A DNA stretch of 64,000 bases from Chitinophaga tropicalis. Lineage in GTDB: Bacteria > Bacteroidota > Bacteroidia > Chitinophagales > Chitinophagaceae. The stretch covers positions 62,001 to 126,000 of the forward strand of contig NZ_WRXN01000011.1 in NCBI RefSeq assembly GCF_009758205.1. Direction: 5' to 3'. Under the pieces are notes generated by a model. That model made no database searches. It saw only the letters and a list, made by a program, of their open reading frames with translations, and had not been told where the DNA came from. Made by a program: the position numbers and the translations under genes. Positions 8,690 through 17,468 of the stretch are shown here, one piece after another (the stretch's first letter is position 1; every line of letters begins with the position of its first letter).

Positions 8690-9628
8690 ATGAAAGTTAC
8701 TGTTGTAGGAGCTGGTAATGTAGGCGCAACCTGCGCTAATGTACTGGCCCACAGAGATTTTTTGCAGGAAGTGGTGTTGTTGGATATTAAAGAAGGTACG
8801 GCAGAAGGTAAGGCGTTGGATACGTGGCAGCAAGCCCCTATCGATTATTACAGCACCCGGGTTATCGGTGTCACGAATGATTATGAAAAAACCGCCAACA
8901 GCGATGTAGTGGTGATTACCTCCGGTCTGCCCAGGAAACCAGGCATGAGCAGGGACGATCTCATCTCAACCAATGCCAACATTGTGAAGTCTGTGACGGA
9001 AAATATCACCAGGCACTCGCCCGATGCTATAATAATTGTAGTCAGCAATCCATTGGACGTGATGACCTACTGTGCATTCCTGACAGCACAGAAAGACAGC
9101 AGCAAAGTATTCGGCATGGCAGGTATCCTGGACACAGCCCGCTACCGCGCTTTCCTGGCAGATGAAATAGGCTGCTCTCCCAAAGATATACAGGCAATAC
9201 TCCTGGGTGGCCATGGAGATACAATGGTACCTCTACCCCGTTATACAACCGTTGGCGGTATCCCCGTTACAGAGCTCGTAGCCGCCGATAAACTGGAAGC
9301 TATTATCCAGCGTACAAAAGTTGGCGGTGGCGAAATCGTGAACCTCCTCGGAACTTCCGCATGGTACGCCCCCGGCGCTGCCGCTGCACAGATGACAGAA
9401 GCCATCCTCAAAGATGAAAAACGGATCTTCCCCTGCTGCGCATGGCTCACAGGCGAGTACGGACAGAAAGATATATACCTCGGCGTTCCCGTTATACTGG
9501 GAAAGAACGGTATAGAAAAGATCATAGAATTACAGCTCAATGAAAGTGAGCAGGAACTACTCAATACATCTGCTACCCACGTTAAAGAAGTTATGAATGT
9601 CTTAGACAACATGAAGGTTGTGGCGTAA
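8690..9628 (+). CDS. mdh: malate dehydrogenase
   Basis: Interconverts malate and oxaloacetate with NAD in the citric acid cycle. 312 residues. Rossmann start VVGAGNVGA; substrate arginines Arg82 and Arg88 in LPRKPGMSRDDL; Arg151 in ILDTARYR; and the catalytic His175 in LLGGHGDTMVPL. Arg82, where lactate dehydrogenases have Gln, points to malate rather than lactate. This is the LDH-like MDH type usual in Bacteroidota. It is transcribed alone, with its own promoter and terminator. Confidence 0.95.
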   Translation: MKVTVVGAGNVGATCANVLAHRDFLQEVVLLDIKEGTAEGKALDTWQQAPIDYYSTRVIGVTNDYEKTANSDVVVITSGLPRKPGMSRDDLISTNANIVKSVTENITRHSPDAIIIVVSNPLDVMTYCAFLTAQKDSSKVFGMAGILDTARYRAFLADEIGCSPKDIQAILLGGHGDTMVPLPRYTTVGGIPVTELVAADKLEAIIQRTKVGGGEIVNLLGTSAWYAPGAAAAQMTEAILKDEKRIFPCCAWLTGEYGQKDIYLGVPVILGKNGIEKIIELQLNESEQELLNTSATHVKEVMNVLDNMKVVA

Positions 9629-9646
9629 CCCTTGTATATCTAACAT

Positions 9647-9697
9647 AAAAGGCTGACTAATAAACAAAAATGATACTTTTGTTAGTCAGCCTTTTTT
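9647..9697 (+). terminator. mdh terminator
   Basis: Long stem AAAAGGCTGACTAA / TTAGTCAGCCTTTT followed by TTTATG, immediately after the mdh stop. Confidence 0.85.
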
Positions 9698-9819
9698 ATG
9701 CCTTCTCAAAAACGGGCAGGCCCGTTTTGCCCCGTCCAGTCACACTTATACAAGAATAAATCCTTTCTTGTCCTGAAAAGATTTGTTACATTCGTTTCAA
9801 CACGCTTATACAAATCCTG

Positions 9820-9827
9820 TAGTTTTG
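9820..9827 (+). promoter_or_regulatory. MarR gene -7 box
   Basis: TAGTTTTG (TAnnTTTG) lies 56 bases before the ATG; a TTTC 21 bases upstream could be the -33 element. Confidence 0.45.
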
Positions 9828-9882
9828 TTTGCCAATTACATAACTGATTATTTGTATTTTCAACCAGGATATATTCTCTCTT

Positions 9883-10344
9883 ATGTCAAACATCGAAAAA
9901 CTGATCTCGCAGAAGCACTTCACAAGTGAGTATAACAAAGGGCTCATCGGTCTGATCTTTGTTGGAAACTGGATCGTTTCACGTCATCAGCAGTTTTTCA
10001 AGAAGTTTGACATCACAATGCAACAGTATAATATACTCCGGATCTTACGCGGACAACATCCTAAAGGAGCCAATATCAATACTTTAAAAGAAAGAATGCT
10101 GGACAGGATGAGCGATGTTTCCCGCCTGGTGGAAAGATTACGTAAAGCAGGACTGGTTGAAAGAAAAAGCAGCGAGCTAGACCGCCGTGCCGTAGATGTG
10201 AAGATTACCAATAAAGGTCTTGCACTGCTGGAAGAAATGGATGTAGATCTTCCCAGGCTGGAAGATTCACTGAAATTATCCCTTACAGAAGAAGAAGCTG
10301 CGCAGCTGAACGTACTGCTCGATAAAATACTGACGCGTTATTAA
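9883..10344 (+). CDS. MarR-family transcriptional regulator
   Basis: 153 residues, the usual MarR size. The winged-helix core is visible: QQYNILRILRGQHPKG (helices 2-3), an NTLKERMLDRMSDVSRLVERLRKAGLVERK recognition helix region, and the wing DRRAVDVKITNKGLALLEEM with the conserved Asp-Arg-Arg. MarR proteins bind DNA as dimers and usually release it on binding a small ligand or on oxidation. The ligand and targets are unknown; the next gene, an MFS transporter, is convergent. No cysteine-based sensor is apparent. Confidence 0.9.
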   Translation: MSNIEKLISQKHFTSEYNKGLIGLIFVGNWIVSRHQQFFKKFDITMQQYNILRILRGQHPKGANINTLKERMLDRMSDVSRLVERLRKAGLVERKSSELDRRAVDVKITNKGLALLEEMDVDLPRLEDSLKLSLTEEEAAQLNVLLDKILTRY

Positions 10345-10350
10345 AATACG

Positions 10351-10402
10351 TTCCGGGAGCTACTGAGTATTGATACTCAGCAACTCCGGATTTTTTTTTT
10401 TA
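10351..10402 (+). terminator. terminator after the MarR gene
   Basis: Stem CCGGGAGCTACTGAGTAT / ATACTCAGCAACTCCGG with a tail of twelve T, ending two bases before the convergent MFS stop codon. Confidence 0.85.
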
Positions 10403-10403
10403 T

Positions 10404-11639
10404 TTAAACAGGCTCTGTGTAATCCAGGTCCTTCCCGAAAGTCTCCTCTATAGTATATGTTGCTATCATGGCAACAACAATACAAACCGCCGCCATCACA
10501 GCCCCGCTTTGCAGATAAGTAATATAGTTATTGAGCCAGAGGAACAGCCATGTAATCAATGGCAGCATGCCACGGGCAAAGTTCGGCACCGTAATAGCCA
10601 CCGTAGCCCGCAGGTTAGTTCCAAAACTCTCCGCCGCTATCGTTACAAATATTGCCCAGAACCCTACACTGAATCCAAGAATGAAACAAACTACATAGAA
10701 TACCCATTTCTCTGCACCATACATATTCAGGTAAATGAACGAACAGATACCTGTCAGTACAAGAAACAACATCATCACCTTACGCCGGCTTTTTAATAAC
10801 TGGCTGATCAGCCCACTGGCAAAATCACCCAGCACAAGGCCCGCATAACAGAAAGCAATAGAATCACCGGGAGCAATAGGTGCTTTCACTCCCATCTCAT
10901 GGGCAAATTTATTGGAGAATGCTACCAGTACACCAACTACAAACCAGGTAGGCGTACCCAGCAACGTACATTTCAGGTATTTGAAGAACCGTTGCCTGTC
11001 TGAAAAAAGGGCCAGGAAGTTTCCCCTGCTTACAGGATTGTTCCCCACCGTATTGTTGAACATATGAGACTCCATCACGCTGACACGTAAAAAGAGCAAT
11101 AACAATCCCAATCCACCGCCAATAAAATAACAATATCTCCAGTCCGGCACCAGTTTAGCTACCAGGTTGGCAGCCACTGCACCGGAAACTCCTACTGTAG
11201 CCACTATCATGGTACCATAACCTCTTTTTTCCTTTGGCAGTATCTCAGCCACCAATGTAATACCAGCCCCCAGCTCACCCGCCAGTCCAAGCCCGGCCAC
11301 AAAACGCCAGAACAGGTAACCGGTAGTGCCATTCACAAATCCATTCGCAATGTTGGCAACAGAATATAATAAGATAGAGCCGAACAAAACTTTTAAACGC
11401 CCTTTCTTATCTCCGATAATACCCCAGAAAATACCTCCCAGTAACAGACCTATCATCTGCACGCTGATAAGCAGGGGACCAACCCCCAGGTCTATCTCTG
11501 TATCAGAAACACCCAGGTCCTTCAGACTGGGTACCCGGACAATCGTAAATAACAAAAGATCATAGATATCAACGAAATAACCCAATGAAGCCACCAGTAC
11601 GGCTACATTGAAGATGGATGAGGAACGGCTGGAATGCAT
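10404..11639 (-). CDS. MFS transporter (metabolite:H+ symporter type)
   Basis: 411 residues with about 12 hydrophobic segments. The first loop motif GIIGDKKGRLKVL (near residue 75) is the MFS loop 2-3 signature GxxxDrxGRk. The N-terminal YFVDIYDLLLFTIV helix and LGAGITLVAEILPKEKRGYG in TM4-5 resemble the ShiA/ProP/sialate MHS-type symporters for organic acids or sugars. Substrate cannot be told from sequence. The start is 17 bases downstream of the dedA-like stop on the same strand, so the two may share a transcript. Confidence 0.85.
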   Translation of the reverse strand: MHSSRSSSIFNVAVLVASLGYFVDIYDLLLFTIVRVPSLKDLGVSDTEIDLGVGPLLISVQMIGLLLGGIFWGIIGDKKGRLKVLFGSILLYSVANIANGFVNGTTGYLFWRFVAGLGLAGELGAGITLVAEILPKEKRGYGTMIVATVGVSGAVAANLVAKLVPDWRYCYFIGGGLGLLLLFLRVSVMESHMFNNTVGNNPVSRGNFLALFSDRQRFFKYLKCTLLGTPTWFVVGVLVAFSNKFAHEMGVKAPIAPGDSIAFCYAGLVLGDFASGLISQLLKSRRKVMMLFLVLTGICSFIYLNMYGAEKWVFYVVCFILGFSVGFWAIFVTIAAESFGTNLRATVAITVPNFARGMLPLITWLFLWLNNYITYLQSGAVMAAVCIVVAMIATYTIEETFGKDLDYTEPV

Positions 11640-11656
11640 AACGGGATCAGATAGTT

Positions 11657-12313
11657 TTATTCATTTACATCCGGATGCGGCGTTTTCGCTTTACCGAAGA
11701 ATAGTTTAAAGATAACTGGTAAAGTGGTAATAAGTATCAATATTATGACAATAAGTTCCAGGTGTTCTTTAAGGGAAGGGAAAGCCTTATCAAGATAGTG
11801 GCCCGCCAGCATCATGGAAAACACCCATGTAAAAGAGCTTATAATATTATAGAAGCTGAATTTTTTCCTTTCCATCTGCACTATACCAGCCACTATCGGT
11901 GCAAAAGTACGTATGATAGGAAGGAAACGTGCCAGGAAGATAGCCCCGCCACCATGTTTTTCATAGAATTCCTTTGCCTGGTACAGGTATTTCTTTTTAA
12001 AGAAGAAAGTATCTTTCCGGCTGAATAATAAAGGTCCGGACTTACGGCCAAACCAGAAACCCACAAAATTTCCCAGCACCCCTGCAATAGATATCATAAA
12101 CATGATCACTCCAAAAGGCACATTATAAAAATGCTCGCTAAGCAGGCCGCCATATATGCCGGCTACGAAAAGCAGGGAATCGCCCGGCAGGAAAAAACCC
12201 ACGAAGAGACCGGTTTCTGCAAAAATAATAAGCAGTAACAAATAAAGCCCACCATGTTCTATGATCCATTCGGGGTTGATAAGATGCTTGAATAACTCAA
12301 TTAACTGATCCAT
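11657..12313 (-). CDS. DedA-family membrane protein
   Basis: 218 residues. The DedA/VTT (SNARE-associated) core is visible: FAETGLFVGFFLPGDSLLF near residue 30, then a re-entrant segment with FVGFWFGRKSGP, and KHGGGAIFLARFLPIIRTFAPIVAGIVQM with the conserved Arg-Phe-x-Pro. DedA proteins are undecaprenyl phosphate or phospholipid flippases that support envelope integrity. Same strand and 17 bp spacing suggest co-transcription with the downstream MFS gene. Confidence 0.92.
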   Translation of the reverse strand: MDQLIELFKHLINPEWIIEHGGLYLLLLIIFAETGLFVGFFLPGDSLLFVAGIYGGLLSEHFYNVPFGVIMFMISIAGVLGNFVGFWFGRKSGPLLFSRKDTFFFKKKYLYQAKEFYEKHGGGAIFLARFLPIIRTFAPIVAGIVQMERKKFSFYNIISSFTWVFSMMLAGHYLDKAFPSLKEHLELIVIILILITTLPVIFKLFFGKAKTPHPDVNE

Positions 12314-12422
12314 ATATTTTTTATAAACTCAAAACCAGGACTAAATATAAGTTGCCTAACGTGCAGTATAGCCGCATACACCGGATACCGGGCAAAATAA
12401 CAATAAAACTGTTATAGATATG

Positions 12423-13694
12423 TTATAGTTCTTTTACCAATGGCTGAGGCGTTTCAACCAGGGCATTCTCCCATTTTGAAACGACAGCAGTAGCCATAGT
12501 ATTGCCGATCACATTCGTAGCGGAACGGCCCATATCCAGCAGATGGTCTACTCCAAGCAGCAATAATAACCCCGCTTCAGGTATGTGGAACATAGAAAGC
12601 GTACCGGCAATAACCACGAGGGATGCCCTTGGCACACCGGCAATCCCCTTACTGGTGATCATCAGTACCAGCAGCATAGAGATCTGCTGCTCAAAACCCA
12701 GATGCATACCATATGCCTGGGCAATGAAAAGACTGGCAAAGGTCATATACATCATAGACCCGTCAAGATTAAATGAATAACCCAGGGGCAATACAAAGCT
12801 AACAATACGGTTGTCACAACCAAACTTTTCAAGTGCTTCCATTGTACGTGGATAAGCCGCTTCACTACTTGCTGTACTGAACGCCAGTAACAACGGATCT
12901 TTTACTAATCCCAGCAGGAAAAGTATGCGCTTCCCTATAACCAGGAAGCCTGCCAGCACCAGCACAATCCACAAGGAAGCAAGACCTATATAGAACTGTC
13001 CGATAAATTTACCATAAGTGATCAGGATGCCCGGGCCTTTCTGGGCAATGATGGCCGCCATAGCGCCAAATACTGCAAAAGGTGCAAAGTTCATTACATA
13101 CGCTGTCACTTTCAGCATGATATGCGCTACACTGTCCATGAATTTGATCACCGGCACGCCTATCTCACCAACAGCCGCAGTAGCTACTCCAAAGAACAAC
13201 GAAAACACTACGATCTGTAATATTTCATTATGTGCCATTGCATTGATCACACTATCAGGGAATACGTGCTGGAAGAATCCTTTCAGAGTCATACTTGCGG
13301 CCTCTACCCCACTGCTTGCATGAGAATCAGGTATAGGCAGTTTCAGGGAAAGCCCTGGTTTCAATAAATTTACCAGGATCATACCCAGGAAAAGGGAAAT
13401 GAAAGTAGCCGAAACAAACCATAACATGGTTTTACCGCCTATACGGCCTACAGCCTTAATATCTCCCAGTTTAGCCACGCCCACAACCAATGTTGAGAAT
13501 ACCAGCGGAGCAATGATCATCTTTACAAGCCTGAGAAAAATATCGGTCAGTATAGAAATATTATCTGCGAATTTCTTAATAGTAGCTTCTCCACCGGCAT
13601 TGCCTGAATAGCTGATGTTCACAAAATATCCTGTAAATATTCCCAGTATCATGGCAAGGGCAATGAATATAGTAAGCCGGTTGGAACTCTTCAT
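12423..13694 (-). CDS. dicarboxylate/amino acid:cation symporter (DAACS)
   Basis: 423 residues; the GltP/DctA family that imports C4-dicarboxylates, glutamate or aspartate with Na+ or H+. Hallmarks: serine-rich hairpin AFSTASSEAAYPRTMEAL near residue 272, the GYSFNLDGSMMYM cation/substrate motif (usual NMDGT) near 310, and the GIAGVPRASLVVIAG hairpin 2 near 350. Probably a single transcription unit. Glutamate/aspartate or dicarboxylate cannot be decided; the absence of the basic residue typical of DctA was not tested. Confidence 0.93.
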   Translation of the reverse strand: MKSSNRLTIFIALAMILGIFTGYFVNISYSGNAGGEATIKKFADNISILTDIFLRLVKMIIAPLVFSTLVVGVAKLGDIKAVGRIGGKTMLWFVSATFISLFLGMILVNLLKPGLSLKLPIPDSHASSGVEAASMTLKGFFQHVFPDSVINAMAHNEILQIVVFSLFFGVATAAVGEIGVPVIKFMDSVAHIMLKVTAYVMNFAPFAVFGAMAAIIAQKGPGILITYGKFIGQFYIGLASLWIVLVLAGFLVIGKRILFLLGLVKDPLLLAFSTASSEAAYPRTMEALEKFGCDNRIVSFVLPLGYSFNLDGSMMYMTFASLFIAQAYGMHLGFEQQISMLLVLMITSKGIAGVPRASLVVIAGTLSMFHIPEAGLLLLLGVDHLLDMGRSATNVIGNTMATAVVSKWENALVETPQPLVKEL

Positions 13695-13883
13695 GCAAAA
13701 AACGGTTAAGATTTGATTTAGGTGCTAAAATTCCCCAAAAATAAGGTTACTGCTGTAAAGTTTTGAGTGCATTCGTAAAATAAAACACAGGTTTTCCTTT
13801 TTGATACATTATATTTGGCGATCTGTAATAAAACGAAACAACAAACTAAACCACTAAAACGTCAACCACAATATCTCATCAGT

Positions 13884-15374
13884 ATGGGCAAACTTTTTGT
13901 AAAAAAGCCACTCTCCCTGTTATTATCTGAAGCTTCTGAATCTGAAAAAGGACTTAAACGTACCCTCGGGGCAGGGTCACTTATTGCTTTGGGCATAGGC
14001 GCTATTATCGGCGCAGGGCTTTTTGTAAGAACTGCCGCAGCCGCCGGACAACATGCCGGTCCTGCAGTTACTATATCTTTCATAATAGCAGCCATTGGTT
14101 GTGCGCTGGCTGGTCTTTGTTATGCCGAGTTTGCCTCAATGATCCCCATTGCCGGTAGCGCCTATACTTATTCTTATGCTACTATGGGTGAATTTATTGC
14201 CTGGATCATTGGATGGGACCTGGTACTGGAATATGCACTTGGCGCCGCTACCGTAGCTATTGGCTGGTCACAGTACCTGAACAAGCTCCTTGAAAAAGCA
14301 TTGGGATTTACCATTCCCTATGAATGGTCCCACAGCCCGTTTGAAACTTCCGATGCTGGCGTACACGGTATCATGAACCTGCCTGCTGTATTTATATTAC
14401 TACTGCTCACCATCCTGCTGATCCGCGGTATCGAAGGCTCTGCTATAGTGAACAACATCATTGTGATCACCAAAGTATCCATCGTGATCCTGCTCATCCT
14501 GCTGGGCTGGCAGTTCATCAACCCGGCTAACCACACACCTTTCACCATCCCTGCCGACGCCGGTTCTGTTACCATGCACAATGGTAAGGTCATAAATTAC
14601 GCTGACTTCTGGTTCCACGGTATACCCGGGGTGCTCAGAGGCGCCGGTGTGGTGTTCTTTGCATTTATCGGGTTCGATGCCGTATCTACAGCAGCACAGG
14701 AAACCAAAAATCCTAAAAAGAATATGCCTATAGGCATCCTGGTATCCCTGGCTATCTGTACCATATTATATATCCTCTTCTCTTATGTACTGACAGGTAT
14801 AGCTCCTTATAAAGACTTCCTCAGACAAGGTGGTGAAGCTTCCGTAGCCTATGCTATTGATACTTACATGCACGGTTACAGCTGGCTGTCTACCTTTGTA
14901 ACAGTGGCTATCCTGGCCGGTTTCTCCTCCGTTATCCTGGTGATGCTGCTGGGCCAGACAAGGGTATTCTATTCTATGTCTAACGACGGACTGGTACCTA
15001 AGGTCTTCTCTAACCTGCATCCTAAATTCCGCACTCCATACAGATCTCAGATGCTGTTCTTTGGATTTGTATCCATCTTCGCTGCATTCATCCCTGACAG
15101 CGTAGTAGGCGATATGACCAGTATCGGTACCCTGTTTGCCTTTGTGCTGGTATGTCTTGGTGTAATAGTGATGAGGAAAACAAATCCTGAGCTGCAACGC
15201 GCATTCAAAACACCATGGGTACCCGTTGTACCTATCCTGGGTGCTTTATTCTGCATCACTATGATTGTCAGCCTTGGTATTGAAAACTGGGCACGACTGA
15301 TCGTCTGGCTGATAATTGGCTTTATTATCTATTTCGGATACAGTGTTAAACACAGTAAAGCAAGGAAACTGTAA
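13884..15374 (+). CDS. APC-family amino acid permease
   Basis: 496 residues and about 12 membrane spans. The first span carries SLIALGIGAIIGAGLFVRTAA, the unwound GxG(I/L) amino-acid site of APC transporters, followed by AGPAVTISFIIAAIGCALAGLCYAEFASMIP. The layout matches the cationic-amino-acid (YfnA/CAT) subgroup. The frame opens 23 codons upstream, but the ATG at 13884 (MGKLFVKKPLSLLLSE) is preferred because family members start with such a short charged segment. It has its own terminator. Confidence 0.92.
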   Translation: MGKLFVKKPLSLLLSEASESEKGLKRTLGAGSLIALGIGAIIGAGLFVRTAAAAGQHAGPAVTISFIIAAIGCALAGLCYAEFASMIPIAGSAYTYSYATMGEFIAWIIGWDLVLEYALGAATVAIGWSQYLNKLLEKALGFTIPYEWSHSPFETSDAGVHGIMNLPAVFILLLLTILLIRGIEGSAIVNNIIVITKVSIVILLILLGWQFINPANHTPFTIPADAGSVTMHNGKVINYADFWFHGIPGVLRGAGVVFFAFIGFDAVSTAAQETKNPKKNMPIGILVSLAICTILYILFSYVLTGIAPYKDFLRQGGEASVAYAIDTYMHGYSWLSTFVTVAILAGFSSVILVMLLGQTRVFYSMSNDGLVPKVFSNLHPKFRTPYRSQMLFFGFVSIFAAFIPDSVVGDMTSIGTLFAFVLVCLGVIVMRKTNPELQRAFKTPWVPVVPILGALFCITMIVSLGIENWARLIVWLIIGFIIYFGYSVKHSKARKL

Positions 15375-15393
15375 GCAAGACCTTTTAAAATAG

Positions 15394-15434
15394 AACAACA
15401 AGGCCGGAAAGTGATTTTCCGGCCTTGTTGTTTG
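15394..15434 (+). terminator. terminator after the amino acid permease gene
   Basis: Near-perfect stem AACAACAAGGCCGGAAA / TTTCCGGCCTTGTTGTT with a short GTGA loop and T-rich end. Confidence 0.85.
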
Positions 15435-15511
15435 AGAGGCGGCACTATAATTACCATAAAGTGACTATTTTTGCGTCTCGAATTTCTTAATAACATAATT
15501 ATAAACCCACT

Positions 15512-16222
15512 ATGGGAAGGATATTTGAAGTAAGAAAGGCCACCATGTTTGCCCGCTGGGACAGAATGGCCAAACAATTTACCAGGATAGGAAAAGAAAT
15601 TGCGATAGCTGTGAAACAGGGAGGCCCTGATCCTGATAATAACCCCGCTTTGCGCAGATGTTTCGCCAACGCCAAAGGTGTGAACATGCCTAAAGACCGT
15701 GTGGAAGCGGCCATCAAAAGGGCAATGGGTAAAGATAAAACTGATTATGAGGAAGTTACCTACGAAGGATACGCTCCTCATGGTGTTGCCGTAATGGTAG
15801 AGACAGCCACAGACAATACTACCCGTACCGTAGCCAACGTACGTATGCATTTCAATAAAGAAGGAGGCAGCCTGGGTACCAGCGGTTCCGTAGGTTTTAT
15901 CTTCAACCGGATGGGTGTATTTAAAATAAAAAGTGAAGGCCAGAACCTGGAAGAACTGGAGCTGGAACTCATAGATGCCGGACTGGAAGAAATAGGTGAA
16001 GACAGCGAAGGAAATATCATCCTCCGCACCGCTTTCACTGAATTCGGCAATATGGCCAAAGCCCTGGAAGAAAGGAATATCACTCCCATCAGTGCTGAAT
16101 TACAGCGTATTCCTACTACCACAGTAGAACTGAATGAAGAACAGGCTAAAGAGGTGCTGCAACTGATTGACCGCCTGGAACAGGATGATGACGTACAACA
16201 GGTGTTTCATAACCTGAGATAA
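15512..16222 (+). CDS. YebC/PmpR-family protein
   Basis: 236 residues. The family core is clear: MAKQFTRIGKEIAIAVKQGGPDPDNNPALR, AKGVNMPKDRVEAAIKRAMG and YEEVTYEGYAPHGVAVMVE. The N-terminus (MGRIFEVRKATMFARWDR) is the Bacteroidota variant of the usual MAGHSKWANIKHRK. YebC proteins were described as DNA-binding regulators; more recently members of the family have been shown to relieve ribosome stalling at proline-rich stretches, overlapping the role of EF-P. Which applies here is unknown; the unusual EF-P of this genome makes the second role worth testing. Confidence 0.93.
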   Translation: MGRIFEVRKATMFARWDRMAKQFTRIGKEIAIAVKQGGPDPDNNPALRRCFANAKGVNMPKDRVEAAIKRAMGKDKTDYEEVTYEGYAPHGVAVMVETATDNTTRTVANVRMHFNKEGGSLGTSGSVGFIFNRMGVFKIKSEGQNLEELELELIDAGLEEIGEDSEGNIILRTAFTEFGNMAKALEERNITPISAELQRIPTTTVELNEEQAKEVLQLIDRLEQDDDVQQVFHNLR

Positions 16223-16233
16223 TATCTGCCCGT

Positions 16234-16284
16234 ATGGGTAAAAAAAATCCGCCTTGATAAACAAGGCGGATTTTTTTTACCCAT
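16234..16284. terminator. bidirectional terminator, yebC / response regulator
   Basis: Perfect stem of over 20 bp (ATGGGTAAAAAAAATCCGCCTTG, loop ATAAA, and complement) with A/T tracts on both sides, between two convergent genes. It can end both transcripts. Confidence 0.85.
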
Positions 16285-16302
16285 TCAATATATCTTAACA
16301 GG

Positions 16303-17013
16303 TTATAGTACCCTGCATACTTCGCTTTCTATTGTAAGACGCAAGCCTTTGCCATGAATTGTTTCCAGCTTCACGGTATTATCCAGCCTGAAGTGTTTGC
16401 GGATGCGCGTCAGGTATACATCCATACTTCTGCCGGTGAAGAAATCATCATTGCCCCATACACTCAGCAGGATCACTTCCCGCTTCAATCGCTTATTTGG
16501 ATTATCACAAAGATATTTAAGCAGCTCTGCTTCTTTGGGTGGAAGGTTTATATTGGTACCCGTAGGCTGATGATAGATCTTAAATTCACTATAGTTAAAG
16601 ATAAGCGTACCCAGACGGAATACGATCTGCCTGTCATTCTGCAGAAGACGGCTTCTTTTCATGAAAACATCCATTCTGCAAAGGAGTTCTTCCATATTGA
16701 AAGGTTTGACCAGGTAGTCATCGCCTCCGCATTCAAAGCCGTTCAGCTTATCCTGCTCCATATATCTTGAGGAAGTGAAGATGATGGGAATATTCTCATT
16801 TTTTTCCCTGATCTCCCTGGCCAGCGTAAAACCATCCATTCCCGGCATTACCACATCCAGCAGGCAGATATCGAACGGCCTTTCCTGGAAGGCTGTCCAT
16901 CCCTCTTCCCCATTGGCGCAATGCATAACAGAGTAGCCCGCTTTCTCCAGGTGGTTTTTTATGACTTTGGCAAAGAAATGATCATCTTCTACTAAAAGAA
17001 CTCCTGCTTTCAT
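16303..17013 (-). CDS. OmpR-family response regulator, orphan
   Basis: 236 residues. Receiver domain 1-120 with the acidic pair Glu9-Asp10-Asp11, phospho-acceptor Asp53 in ICLLDVVMPGMDG, Thr80 and Lys103 in LVKPF. The C-terminal winged helix (130-232) has PPKEAELLKYLCDNPNKRLKREVIL and RSMDVYLTRIRKHF. This resembles the RprY-like regulators of Bacteroidota. No histidine kinase gene is adjacent, so the partner must be elsewhere. Its 450-bp upstream region is unusually long and AT-rich. Confidence 0.93.
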   Translation of the reverse strand: MKAGVLLVEDDHFFAKVIKNHLEKAGYSVMHCANGEEGWTAFQERPFDICLLDVVMPGMDGFTLAREIREKNENIPIIFTSSRYMEQDKLNGFECGGDDYLVKPFNMEELLCRMDVFMKRSRLLQNDRQIVFRLGTLIFNYSEFKIYHQPTGTNINLPPKEAELLKYLCDNPNKRLKREVILLSVWGNDDFFTGRSMDVYLTRIRKHFRLDNTVKLETIHGKGLRLTIESEVCRVL

Positions 17014-17435
17014 AAATGGATTTGGGTTGATGGTTAATTTAGAAAACTGCTTCCATACAAACCTGACTTTGCATTAAAACAGCCGTTTTTACTATATATT
17101 AACTCTAACGTGGTGCTAAATGTTTATCCAATTTAGCTTTATTCTTACTAAATATAAGACGTACTACTTACATTTTATCATTCATTTCGTTCATTCCAGA
17201 CCCTACAGAAAATAAGCATGTCTAAGATATTAATTCTCACCCGTAAATTAAAGGTAACGATGGAGTTTAACTTAAATTTCTTTTGGGGCAAAAATGAAAA
17301 GGGGGAAATAAAATTAGTGCTCCTTATGAATTTATCGTCAATTTCTTCTTCCAGACTGGATATTATAAAACTATTTTCTAATATTTGCACCAGTACTGTT
17401 TGCCAAATCTACTAGACCTACAACTATACAAAAGT
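17014..17435. other. long AT-rich leader region of the response regulator gene
   Basis: No convincing gene. Two short open frames (one per strand, 65-70 codons) overlap each other and have no recognisable features. A 16-base element reading ATGAACGAAATGAATG on the minus strand (17179-17194) also occurs upstream of the first mini-peptide gene at 41.8 kb, and a close variant lies upstream of the second near 42.2 kb. Read as coding it opens an 8-residue frame (MNEMNDKM, 17168-17194). Confidence 0.4.
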
Positions 17436-17468
17436 GAAACGCAAGGCTTATGCCTTGCGTTCCTTTTA
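17436..17468 (-). terminator. terminator after the E1 fusion gene
   Basis: Stem ACGCAAGGC (17439-17447), loop TTAT, GCCTTGCGT (17452-17460), with TTTCACTTTTG following on the minus strand. It slightly overlaps the stop codon region. Confidence 0.7.

Noticed and set aside
17178..17415. Two 65-70-codon frames on opposite strands upstream of the response regulator
   Set aside because: They overlap each other, lack motifs, promoter and conservation evidence; listed only as a spacer.
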